From contig CP136064.1 in the NCBI GenBank assembly GCA_032622095.1, positions 263,729,863-263,793,862 on the forward strand: DNA of 64,000 nt. Direction: 5' to 3'. Below the pieces are notes generated by a model that made no database searches, was not told the origin of the DNA, and worked only from the letters and a program-made list of their open reading frames with translations. The position numbers and the translations under genes were made by a program. The stretch is from Siphonodentalium dalli (lineage: Eukaryota > Mollusca > Scaphopoda > Gadilida > Siphonodentaliidae). Shown here piece after piece: positions 49,601 through 60,386 of the stretch (position 1 is the stretch's first letter; every line of letters starts with the position of its first letter).

Positions 49601-50208
49601 AGCATAAACTTGACGTCTCGAGTATTTTTAACCATGCAGCTGCCAACTTGTCGACCGTGTAGAAATTCCTATCTTTTCTGGTACAGGGGGGTGGGGTGTA
49701 AAAATCTAACTATTTATTCAGAAACCCGTTAATTTTGGTCAACTAAGCATATCATCTGAAACATGATTTGCACGTATTGTCTGTGCCGCTATATACATGC
49801 GCGTCATGCCCATTAAAGGCATATTCTGTTAGTTTAATTACCAAATTTTACCAAAATTTCCACATATTTTGAGAATTTTCCCAAATATGGCAAATCTCGG
49901 CATGACATGACCCCGAGGCACCCATAATTTTTTATGTTGAACTGCAGACGGTACTGATCAATTCCCAACTATTAGTTCTTTTATTTAGGAAGGGACGTTC
50001 CCATCATTGGCAACGACATGGACACATTTCCACAAAAAATTCCCCAGTAGATGAACCATCTTCAGATACAGTGGGGTTAAAATAACCATGATTGCTGGGG
50101 AACGAGAACAAAGAAATGTGTAAAATCAGTTTTATTTAGCATAGATATGACACAGCTTCACGCAGAGGAAGTAGGGATTACATAGGGTCATGTTTGCACA
50201 TCTCTTAA
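46660..50208 (+). repeat. S units 20-23
   Basis: S21 carries the same one-base gain 'acccggacaat' as S5 and a private 'ccaaatatttt'. S22 is standard. S23 has private changes ('gtggtggaaaatc', 'ggtacagggg') and, although it precedes L10, lacks the pre-L variant set. Confidence 0.95.
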
Positions 50209-50658
50209 GGTTAGAAGGAACTAAATAAGTAGAATTACGTCCCTTTCGTTTTTACAGGGTATCTCGAATACGAGTCTAAAAAATTCTGGCGCGCGATTGG
50301 GGTATAATATGTCAAATAATTTTACAAATTCAAGAAATATAATACCCATAGCATGTAAAAACGTGGGCGTTTCCTAGTCTGAAATGCGTTCGTGTCCAAA
50401 CAATGGCGGGATATGGAGGCTGTGTATTGGCTTTTGTCAGACTGTCAAATTCTGTGCAAAAAGTGGGGTAGTGTGGAAAACATATGCTGGTTTTCGAAAA
50501 AGGCGTGGCTCGAAAGGTACTCCTATGTGCGAACAGATGCCGAAAGGGTTGGTCTTTACGAACGCATGCATCGTGCACTTCGGAACTCGAAAATTTAGTG
50601 TGGGCGTGGTCAAACGTTAACACTATGGCCTATGGAAAACATTTAGTTCCTTCTAACC
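50209..50658. mobile_element. L element 10 (right edge of the array)
   Basis: Perfect terminal inverted repeats like L1 and L2, with private changes ('gagtctaaaa', 'tttagtgtggg'). It ends exactly where unique sequence 'aacaatgccc' begins. Confidence 0.85.
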
Positions 50659-52766
50659 AACAATGCCCTCCCGGTCAGCGGGAGACAGATTACAGTTGTC
50701 GCCCGCGATTGAGTGAGACACGGGGATTTGGATAAGTACGCGCGTATATTCATTAATCCAGCTCGAAGAGTTAATTTTATGTTGGAATCCTCGCTTTTTA
50801 GAAAATAAAACGTTCACGTTTGGATCAATTGATACACCCTTCATTTGCGGAGCTATTGTTCGGTTAGTTTGCTGATCGCATGGTGAGAATCGGTTCACGG
50901 AAGGAGGAGTAAAGCAATTTCGAAATAGAGTAGCCATGCGGCGAACTGTTCGGTGTCGTTTTAAATGAGCGCATAGACGCAGGTATACGTGTTAATTTCG
51001 AGAACGCTAAAATGTGAAACATCAAGTTGTAGTGGTGGCAAAATAATTTGACAACTGTTACAGACTGTCACGCAACATAAAGGGTATTCCTGTGAAGTCG
51101 GATGAATGTATAACCGAAGAAAATTGTCGATTGATAAATAGTAAAGAGTGGCTATTTGATATTTAGAGCTTAGTACAGAAACGTATTTGTGACGTATGTA
51201 CATCGTGTGTGCAATTGTCTACAGTACATACCAACTGCTGAATAAGGTTTATCTATTTGTTCCACAGTAATCATTAATGATATAAAAAGGTGCAATAGGA
51301 ACATCACACCTTATAAGGGATTTATGTCCGTGATAACACCATTTGTATATAGCGTGCTTTAATTGCAAATTAAAGACAACAATTATGCTAATTAGCAAAC
51401 ACCATAGTTCGCGGTTGTTAAGAAACAGTGGGTTTTATAAAATGTGTGTTTTCGAAATTATTAGAGAGCTGTGATGTATTCTCTGCGCGTTGAGTTCTTC
51501 ATAGTTCTATGTTTACTGGTAACAGCTGAGCGGTCAACAACAGTTACTGCCGAAATGTTACCCTCGAGGGTAACAAGTGATTTGCGGCCCGACATGTAAC
51601 GCAACCCCAGCCAATCATAAGAGAGGAAAATGGGATGAAAATAACAATGTGATTTGTTGCCCGGCACGTAACAGGACTTGGACCAATCAGAAGCTGGTGA
51701 AATAGGGCGGACGGTAACAACCAACTCAAATTTTGCGCAAAGCGTGAACGTCCCCACGACCATCATTTGGTACGGATACAATGGCGATATACATATATAA
51801 TTCAACTACTTTAGTTTTGGTCGAAATGCGGGCATTTGATTGGTCGAGAGGCTACCGCGTGACCTGATATATCAGGGCATAGACTTTGCAGTAGACGAGT
51901 GACATCGCGTAGTGACACTTTAAGTAAAATGGGCGAGTCTATAACCGTCGCCGCACACGACGTCCCTGGATGACGCGAAAGCGCGGAACGAGAATTCCAT
52001 TAGAATTTCAGTGAAAAAACAACTCGAAAACTCAATGCTAGAAACATTTGAACAAGTAGTTGATGTCTATGTTGCTTGTTTCTGCTTCTTACGTACAATA
52101 TACTATACTTATGTCTGTTCATTTCAGCTGTATTCATGTTTTTGTAACCCTCGACTGAACACTAAAAGTTTGTGCCGCGTTTTTCATTTGTCCAATTTTC
52201 GAAAAAGCGTCTATGACAACGTGTATAGTTACTGCTGTGAACACAACTTATCATGAATCAGGCTGATGAACATGGCAAATTTTATTGGAAATAAATAAAA
52301 TGTGTTACCCGATTACAACCCTTTTAACACTTTTCAGCTTCATAACAATGCTGATGACATTAATTTTGCCACGAGTACATTAGATATGATCAGGGCATTT
52401 GTTTACAAATTACATCGGTCATCGGACTGGAGTCTGGACTGGTCTGGAGTTCATAATTTTACCGGAGATCGCGAATTCGACTCTGTGTGTGTTGATAATT
52501 ATTGGGTTGTTAATGAGTCATTTTAAACGTAAATCGTAGCCAAACAAGTAATTCTTTTGATCATGGATAGTTCATTGCTGAAAATTGAAGTTGAAGTGTA
52601 AATATTTATTTTCTGAAAGTTTGCTTGGCGAAGTTGCTCGTTGACAATTTCGGCCAATTTATTTTCGGCCCATCAACCAAATTCAGAGATCGTCCAACGG
52701 AAAATCATGTTTTGGCAATTAATTTTCTGAGATGGATTAATAGTAGACAGTTGAAAATAAAGTGTT
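50659..52766. other. Unique flank right of the array
   Basis: No gene recognised. It holds a perfect 18-bp palindrome at 51557-51574, a diverged 72-bp direct repeat at 51577-51720 with a CCAAT word in each half, and a lone CCTGATATATCAGG at 51863-51876. Confidence 0.5.
51557..51720 (+). repeat. Palindrome and 72-bp direct repeat with paired CCAAT words
   Basis: GTTACCCTCGAGGGTAAC is perfectly palindromic. Directly after it, 'gtgatttgcggcccgacatg' (51577) and 'gtgatttgttgcccggcacg' (51649) start two related halves that each continue to a CCAATCA word. It might be a promoter-like element or a decayed repeat. Confidence 0.5.
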
Positions 52767-52948
52767 AAAGTTGTAATTATAAGCCATCAACGTCGTTTTT
52801 CGGTTGATCTATGAGCGTATAGACCGATCAGTAGATAATACTTAGTATAATCCGCTTCGCGGAATTATACAGTATGTTATTCGTCTACTGATCGGTCTAT
52901 ACGCTCATAGATCAACCGAAAAACGACGTTAATGGCATATATAACTTT
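52767..52948. mobile_element. Full-length palindromic foldback element
   Basis: The left arm (GCCATCAACGTCGTTTTTCG at 52783 onward) and right arm (ending CGAAAAACGACGTTAATGGC at 52936) pair over about 65 bp with very few mismatches. Weaker pairing extends to 'aaagtt' / 'aacttt' at 52767 and 52948. The centre holds a second small hairpin around 'aatccgcttcgcggaatt'. No coding capacity. Confidence 0.85.
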
Positions 52949-54208
52949 CGCTTTGAACCCCCTCCCCCAAAAATAATTAATTCTGCAACAAAAGCAACAC
53001 CTGTTTGACACAAAGATCCGATGCTGATCAGCGGATCAGCAATCAAGTGATGACATCATTCGGCAAGCTACAGTGAAATAACAAAAAGCTACAGTGAAAT
53101 AACAAAACCGTATTTCACTGTAACTTCCGGAGATGCATACGACGATTTTCCGTTATTTTATAGGCAAGCATATTATCAAGTAAATTATTTCTTGTTGAAA
53201 TGGTGTGTATTCTGCTTTGAAGATGATAATGGCTATTTGTATAATACAAGAGGTCAATTATCTCCGTGTGTCAGGCGACCAGGCCGAGTCCAGTCCCCTA
53301 CTACGGTGGGCTCAACGCTGCCACCACGTACACATAACTAGAGGAAATCACGAATTTGTTTTATTTAAGACATTTGACAGTTACAATTCATTCTACATTA
53401 TTTTGAGAAACCGAACTTCCATGATTGGCTAGAGCAAGCCAGAATGAATTGTAACTGACAAAACATTTAAATAGAACATGTTAGATTTAATAACGAAAAT
53501 ATGCAGTCCATGGTTCTCCGCCAATTTAGCACATTGCTATAAAAATGAATTTGCAACCAAAAAAAGTCCGCTTTGGAACAAAAATTGACAACTAGCTTTT
53601 GTTTGCTTTTGGCAAAATAAATACAGAATGAATTGTAACTGACAAAACATTTAAATAAAAACATGTTAGATTTAATTGCGAAAATATACATGACGGCAGC
53701 GGTCAGACCAGCGTGGCGAAGGGACCCAACTCTGTATTGCAGCTTGCAGGCGACGTTCGGGCAATGATTGGGTGATCATTCAAGGGTTTTGTAATTGGAT
53801 TCTAATGGTTGTTGGTTTCTTCAGAATTTCCGTCTCCAGTGACATGGCGACAGAAATTTGTGTCATGTCGTTCTGTGTCGATGGCTCTCAGCACCGCACA
53901 CAATGGAAGCATGACCACACATCAAACATATGTCGAAACTTATCAGGGGGACTCTAACTACCCAACTTTTGTCATACTTTTCAACAGTTAGAAGAACTTT
54001 CATGCCTGACACAACATTTGATGGAAATCTTACACCAGATATAGTTTGGAAAGGTACCAATTGTTTGATTTTCCAACCAGTAATTAGTGAGAAACGTGTT
54101 TTTAGACCAACAGTAACATATTTTTCGACTTTTTGTCAAAATTTCGGTCTGAAATGGACAATAATTTAAATTTTCCAACCTTATGGGGTGGCTAGGTTGG
54201 AAATTTAA
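52949..54208. other. Intergenic: no gene recognised
   Basis: Apart from the direct repeats at 53441-53690 and a small inverted repeat around 53080-53130 (gctacagtgaaataac / gtatttcactgtaac), nothing is recognised. Confidence 0.5.
53441..53690 (+). repeat. Two ~63-bp direct repeats, 183 bp apart
   Basis: 'cagaatgaattgtaactgac' plus about 40 further bases occurs at about 53441 and 53624. An inverted copy of its start (gacagttacaattcattct) lies at 53376-53396. Confidence 0.75.
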
Positions 54209-54458
54209 CCCTTCCAGTGCCAAGTCCGCTTTTGTATCAACCAATATTTCCTTGCTCATTTTTCAAATTTATTGATTACAATAATGTGATACATTGATGG
54301 AAAGAGCTCTTAGATCCCTTTCCATCAATGTATCACATTATTATAATCAATAGCGCTCTTTCCATCAATGTATCACGTTATTATAATCAATAAATTTTAA
54401 AAATTATCAAGGAAATATGGGTTGAAACCGGCAAAAATCGGACTTGGCACTGAAAGGG
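54209..54458. mobile_element. 250-bp TTAA-type MITE, family F
   Basis: The ends CCCTTCCAGTGCCAAGTCCG and CGGACTTGGCACTGAAAGGG are inverted with one or two mismatches. TTAA (54205-54208) and CTAA (54459-54462) flank it. The inside carries 'tgatacattgatggaaagag' and two inverse copies of it, so it folds on itself in two alternative ways. The piggyBac-like class is inferred from target and terminus. Confidence 0.85.
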
Positions 54459-54462
54459 CTAA

Positions 54463-56080
54463 GAGCTAAGACAGTTGGAAAGCTTGAGGTACCATGCAGT
54501 TGGACAGTTCGAACCAAAGGGGGGCAGGGTGCAAGTGGAATTTTGTGAATCTGGGAGTTTGATCTGGTCCAAGAGAGTGGGGTGTAAATGGAAATTTAAG
54601 GTGGCCATCCCACCCTCTAGCTACGTCCACGAAACTTATTAAAATTATGTATCTCTTTCAGGGCATAACATAATAGATATGGATATGTCCTACCTGTCCG
54701 TAAAGTCTTCCACTAACTAATATCGATATCATTTAGTATGTTATCATATAATAACGGCACAGTAAATTGGGATATTTTTATGAACATAAATATCACGGAA
54801 AGGTTCGGAGCATATCAAGAGGAGGAACTCTATCTTGTTAGCATTATCAATTAATGCAGATTCAACTGAGAGCTATCAACACGAATTACGCTTGGCTGCA
54901 TCAGAAATGAATCACTGTATTATCTTTATGAACAAATAAATATACCCAAACTTCAGTTTCATCTGTATTTTATTGATAAGATAGCAATGTGTATTCTTGA
55001 AATAGGGTTTCATAAAAATGTATGCCGTTGAAATTGTCTCCGGAAAAGATACACAAGCTTTAGCAGTTCAGAAATAGTTGTTCAATTGTGATTTTGTTGC
55101 CCCTATCCATCTCCTGAATAACGGATACCAGTTAATAGATAATCCCATGAATCTCTATACTCGGTCTACTGCCGTACATCATATCCCCCTTTCAAATCAT
55201 GGGAACTTTTTGATGTTCTGACTTATTCTGCGCGGGAAATTTTATAACATTGAGCAAACTACGCAAAGAAATATATTTCTTTCTTAATACGTGTCTCTTA
55301 AGAATCTATTCCGCAATATGTGGGGGGCGGAGCTCGAAATTTAATGAGTTTGGTGACTATGGAGTCGATATCGCAATAAACAGTGAATTGATTACTCGGG
55401 AGATATTTCATGATTGTAAGCGACGCAAATCAAAATAGGCTCAACAAAGTCACCTCATTCATGCAATCTCGAGCACAGGTGACAGGCCTTCATCTACTGT
55501 TAAATAAAGTATTAAGTTCCCATCAGAACATCAAAGCGTTGAGAAAGAGGGAACAAAATATGTAGATTTTACTTTAATGTGCTAATTTTCATTGATATTA
55601 TTTATTGATAGTATTAACAACTTTAACATATCAAGAGGTTGTGACATAATTCACCAAAAGTTGTATTGGACTAAAAAGCATTTAACTAATTTTGTGCTAT
55701 ATGAAAGCTACAACAAGACTTCTCGGCCCACAACACGCAATGCATTGTCTAGTCTATATAAATACAAGATAATCTATCTCTAAATGTATGCGCTCAGTCT
55801 ACTATCCGAAATCGTGACTGTCTGTGAGAAATTGAATCAAACAGCTTTCATTGCATATTTATTTTTTAGCAGCCATTGACGGAACTATTTTCTTTTTGTC
55901 GTGTGAAGGGCCAAATCAACATAAAACAACATAAATATTATTCAACCACGTTTTCAATAATCTGGCACAGACATAAAAACTCAATACTGATTCATCTGTT
56001 TAGACATTATGTAGGTTTAAGTTGATTTTTCCTAAAAAATGAAAATAGTTCTGAAAAGTTGCCAAAAAAAACAACTTTTC
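54463..56080. other. Intergenic: no gene recognised
   Basis: AT-rich, with short chance frames only. Confidence 0.5.
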
Positions 56081-56362
56081 ATGTAGTCATGATTTCAGAT
56101 GGTAGACTAAGCGCCTACCCTAGTTGGGTACATAGTCTAGATAATTAAATGTGTTTCTTGCAAATATTTCCTGTCAAAGTCGCTATCGACATAGTGGGGT
56201 TTTTTCAAACCACTTTTTTATATGTAGTCATGATTTCAGATGGTAGACTAAGCGCCTACCCTAGTTGGGTACATAGTCTAGATAATTAAATGTGTTTCTT
56301 GCAAATATTTCCTGTCAAAGTCGCTATCGACATAGTGGGGTTTTTTCAAACCACTTTTTTAT
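56081..56362 (+). repeat. Exact 141-bp tandem duplication
   Basis: The segment starting 'atgtagtcatgatttcag' at 56081 is repeated without visible difference at 56222. Each copy contains the small inverted pair TAGACTA / TAGTCTA. A very recent duplication or an assembly duplication. Confidence 0.9.
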
Positions 56363-56814
56363 ATGAATTTCTCTTATTCGTCTTCATACTGAACAACCTA
56401 AGATATTATAAATGCACACCATTCAGCTGTCATATTTTTTCAGGCCATTCTTATAAAAGTCGATCAGAGGGGTGATTATATATTGTTTAATATCTTATCC
56501 CAACCACAGGGGACACACATGCAGGATAACCATATTAGATCCAGATATATTAAGATTGATATTATAATTAATCGAGGGTTAATATATTACTCATCGATTC
56601 ATTATGTTGACTATATAATGGAGATATTGAATGTAAAGAATTTAATTTTTGAACGACTAAAGTTAATCCACTTATGGTTTTGTAAATTAATCTCCGGTAT
56701 TTAGTCAAAGTACGTTGTCTATAGAGTTAACTCCCTTCCGGATTAGCGTGGATATGCGAGTTTTTATATACAATCGCACACACGTGTCCCCGGGAGTCCA
56801 ATTAGTATATCACT

Positions 56815-57361
56815 CAGGGGGGGGGGGGGGTGAAAAAAAAATCCGGTACGTATGCCGGGGTGGGTTGGTGGTCAAAGCCACCAACAAGCAATTTTTTCCG
56901 CAACTAAAAAAAATATTTCCTGCTTGTTTTTTAGTGTTTTGGCAATGAGTTGGGCTTCAAAACCACTTTGAATGAGAGAAATAATGTAATTCTAACTGTA
57001 AACTGACTGCAGGCAGTTATCGTGTTGTATTTTGTTGCAAATTTTGAAATCCAAGATGGCCGCTGGCAGCCATGTTTTTTTGGCCGAATGACCTCAAAAT
57101 GACTCATTCCTATTTACATGTCCATGTTAACATCCATGATAAATAGCATGCATATAAATTCATATACAGCTGTTTACAGTGAATTTCCCCCCGCAAATCT
57201 CTGTTTTAGTGTTAAAATGGGGGGTGGGTGTCAAAAAATGGTCGGAAAAAACTGCCGAAAACGGAAATAAATTTGGCGGTGTTGGTGGGTGGGTACAAAA
57301 AATGATCGAAAGGGAAAAAATGCCATACGTGCCTGAAATGTTTTCCGACCCCCCCCCCCTG
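56815..57361. mobile_element. 547-bp MITE with CAGGGG ends and 7-bp target duplication
   Basis: The left end CAGGGGGGGGGG and right end CCCCCCCCCCTG are inverted; inward, GGTACGTATGCC pairs with GCCATACGTGCC. TATCACT flanks both sides (56808-56814 and 57362-57368). Short termini of this type recall hAT-like elements, although those usually duplicate 8 bp. Confidence 0.75.
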
Positions 57362-57368
57362 TATCACT

Positions 57369-58998
57369 TAATATTTAATCTAGGCCGGATTAGATATATT
57401 GTTTTATATCTGACGCGATGCGATTCAGGTGTATGTTTTATAATGACTGGAGACTTTCTATATTATGCACAAATTTCAATGGGCATAACTTCAATTATTT
57501 AGTTGCTTATAAAATCACAAGTTTTACGTATACATGTAAGAGAAAGAGGGATGAGACCATCAAATGTAAATATTTCTATAACTCAGGGACGTTGCCAACT
57601 TTAAATCATAGTATTTTGTGTTTTGTTTTTGCGCGGATGGTCATCGACCCTCGATCTGAGGGTTATTCTTCAAGTAATAGGTTATACTGATTATTATTAT
57701 AGTAAACTTACATGTGTTGGTTCCCAAAACGCACACGACGGTTGACAAAAACACTAACAATCCAGTCATTTCACCCATATTCGCGTTGTTGTATATATAA
57801 CATATAAGGACAGGGTATGTTTTCTATTTTAGTGCTGTTATCAGAAGGCCGCGATAGGGTATGACGAGTGAGGACACAAACGTATCACCGCGTGGACAAA
57901 CAAAAATCAACTTCCTTCTCCAAGTGCACATAATATGCGAGAACAGGATATTAGGATAGTGATGTCAATTTGAATCATTGAGAGGTAGATTATTTAATTA
58001 TACAATATGCGCAAACATGTGTTAACAATGATAGAAGAGCGGTATTGGCTGCGGACACACGTACCACAGTAGCGATTGCAGAGCAGGGTTCAATACTATG
58101 AAGCGTTTTCTTTGTAATAATCTACAATTGTTTATAAGAAATAACAATTTATCATTCAGGGGTCAATACTATGAACAATTTTATACCTGCAAATACAAAT
58201 TGTATTTATTAATTTGTAATTACAAATTTGTGTTAACTATCACAGTGGTTTCATAGTACAGGGACAATTTAGCCGTAGTATTGTAATACCTTAGACTGGT
58301 CGAGAGGTGAAACCTCTAGAAAAAACTAACTCACCACTCTGATCCCATGCACCCGTTATCAGTGTTATCTGAATACCTGTTCAAATTAGACGGACATGAA
58401 TATAGAGCTAAAGTAACTGACAACAATTTATATGGGGAAGTTACAATGCGTCTACCATATTGTGATTAGTGATAACGCCGATATACTATGAAACGATGAG
58501 CTAACAAAATCTCGCAAATTTCACAAAGATCTACTGTTGATTATTGTAGATTGCTTACGGGCAAACCTTTGCATGTGAGTGATTCACAATATATTGAATC
58601 ACGACAAGCCAAAGTTACAAAAGAAATAACCAATCATAACTTAAGAGGTGATCGCTTATCAGAGCTATCCAATCGGTTCACGGGTTGCTAAGTTGATGAC
58701 CACTTCTCTGCGCAAAGTTAACAAATAAACTGTTCGTTCATTGTGTGTGTGTGTATGTAAGTACAAGTCAGTGTAATAACGAGTACTACAACCAATTTGG
58801 TATCATTGTTTTTACAAATTACAAATTTATAACCATTCAGTTTGTGAAAACAAAATATTATTTTGATGGTATAGCATTATATATATTGTGACCATCATAT
58901 GATTTCAAACTGATCTGCTACTCTTATCTTAACAAATCGAGGCTCCATTTTATCGGGGGGTGTATCGAAGCAGGAACGTGCTAATGGTCTCGGTTATG
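57369..58998. other. Intergenic: no gene recognised
   Basis: AT-rich, with a short GT tract near 58743. No domain-bearing frame. Confidence 0.5.
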
Positions 58999-59008
58999 GG
59001 AGTGGTGG

Positions 59009-59302
59009 GGGGGGGGGCGGTGGTCCAGTCGGTAGAGTGCCAGGTGGATTACACCGTCACAGGGCGTCCAGCGATGACGAAGCTGGTTCTAACCCCGTCA
59101 TAGGGAGGGTGACCGGAATCGTGTATCTGGGCAAGTTTGTCAGTTGCTTTCCGGGGGTTGGTGGTTTATACACGCAGTGGGACGATTCTCGGTGAAACCA
59201 AGCCTCTGCGTGGTCTTTCCCCCACCTGTAAAATTGACAACGGCGTGTGTGGCCTAGCGGCTAGAACGACGATAAACCATAATAAACCAAACCAAACCAA
59301 TA
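59009..59302 (+). mobile_element. tRNA-derived SINE with 10-bp target duplication
   Basis: Near the 5' end is an A-box-like stretch (tggtccagtcggtagagtgc, 59021-59040) and, about 50 bases on, a B-box-like GGTTCTAAC (59085-59093), as in a tRNA promoter. A tRNA-unrelated body and a short A-rich tail (ataaaccaaaccaaacc) follow. GGAGTGGTGG occurs on both sides (58999-59008 and 59303-59312). The order and the duplication make retrotransposition by a SINE the best reading. Confidence 0.85.
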
Positions 59303-59439
59303 GGAGTGGTGGTCATTTTATAATTTCAAACTGCTCCGATATCTTAAAATATATTTAGATGGGACGTGGCTATATGGGCTCAGTTTGGCGATGGGGTGTC
59401 CATCCTATTATTTCCATATGCACCCTTTGAATAAAAAAA

Positions 59440-59600
59440 TGCCTATAAACGACTTGAACGCATTAAGAGCGTTTACGGCGTGGAGGAAACGCAGTGAGAG
59501 CGCGCGAGAGCGTGAAAATTGACGTGACAAAGCAGGAACGCAATGGGTCGTACAAAGAGCGCGACGAAAACGTGATAAGCGGGATAGGAGCATAGCTTGT
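59440..59600. repeat. CG-phased repeat, block 1
   Basis: ACG/GCG triplets recur about every 10-11 bases (for example 'aacgcattaagagcgttta', 'aacgcagtgagagcgcg', 'gagcgcgacgaaaacgtg'). Similar wording occurs at about 60545-60640. An unclassified repeat; the frames through it are Arg/Ser-rich shadows. Confidence 0.5.
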
Positions 59601-60165
59601 CACGCGCGCCGCATGTATAACTGGTGGGGGAGTTTCTCGTTTCGCGTGCAGGCTGACATTACCAATGGGTATTTTATTAGTTTTATTTATAGAATGGGAA
59701 TTTTTGGGATGATTAAAAGTCAAACTGCAAGCAGGAGGCCGAGTCCCGTATAAGGTGCATGTAGTTGGGGAAATTCACTTTCGTTTATTGTTTTAATCAA
59801 CGTTGATTAATGTTGATTTTTGGTTTGTGATAAACTATATATGTCAATTACAAATAAAATAAATTTCTGCAGCCCACTGGGGGTTGTGGTCGGAATCGGT
59901 CGAGTCGCACCGGTTCGTTAATTAGGTGCTGGTTGTTATTGTTATTTAACGGAATTCTGAGTTGGTCATTCGCAAAACCAATATATTTTATATTCTACAA
60001 TTACATTCTTGGGTTTATAATATATGATCTTGAGCGCGTTACCATTTCTGACATTGGTTCTCTTGTTTTAACAGATTGAAAATTTCTGACAATTTTCCGC
60101 GCTTCCACTGTGCGTTACTCGTATTTTGATACTTTTTCAACTCAAACCAAACGCCAGCCTGATCG

Positions 60166-60386
60166 CAAAGACACACGCAATACAACTATATAATTCAGAC
60201 ATAACATATATCTACCAAAGACACACGCAATACAACTATATAATTCAGACATAAAAGATACCTACCAAAGACACACACAATACAAATATATAATTCATAC
60301 ATAACAGATACCTACCAAAGACACACGCAATACAACTATATAATTCAGATATAACAGATACCTACCAAAGACACACGCAATACAAC
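60166..60386 (+). repeat. Minisatellite, 4.4 copies of 50 bp
   Basis: Units starting CAAAGACACACGCAATACAA at 60166, 60216, 60266, 60316 and 60366 (partial), nearly identical. Confidence 0.95.

Larger units (their letters stand above)
25745..50658 (+). repeat. 24.9-kb composite satellite array: 23 S units (886 bp) and 10 L elements (450 bp)
   Basis: S units start at 26195, 27081, 27966, 28852, 29737, 31078, 32418, 33304, 34644, 35984, 36870, 37756, 39096, 39982, 41322, 42208, 43094, 44434, 45320, 46660, 47546, 48433 and 49319. L elements separate them into blocks of 5, 1, 2, 1, 3, 2, 3, 2 and 4. All units are in the same orientation and nearly identical; differences are single bases or one-base indels. 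No S or L frame exceeds about 97 codons and none carries a domain. No 5S, histone or snRNA sequence was recognised in S. It reads as a satellite with an embedded, co-amplified transposon. Confidence 0.95.

Noticed and set aside
25745-50658. Tandem rRNA, 5S, histone or snRNA gene cluster
   Set aside because: I compared the S unit by eye with the conserved starts and promoter boxes of these genes and saw no match.
25866-50735. Dozens of 60-97-codon frames repeated through the array
   Set aside because: Several overlap on both strands of the same DNA, many begin with non-ATG starts, and their conservation only reflects the near identity of the satellite units.
59021-59093. A functional tRNA gene
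   Set aside because: Only the A- and B-box-like parts are tRNA-like. No full cloverleaf or acceptor stem is evident, and a SINE body, tail and target duplication follow.
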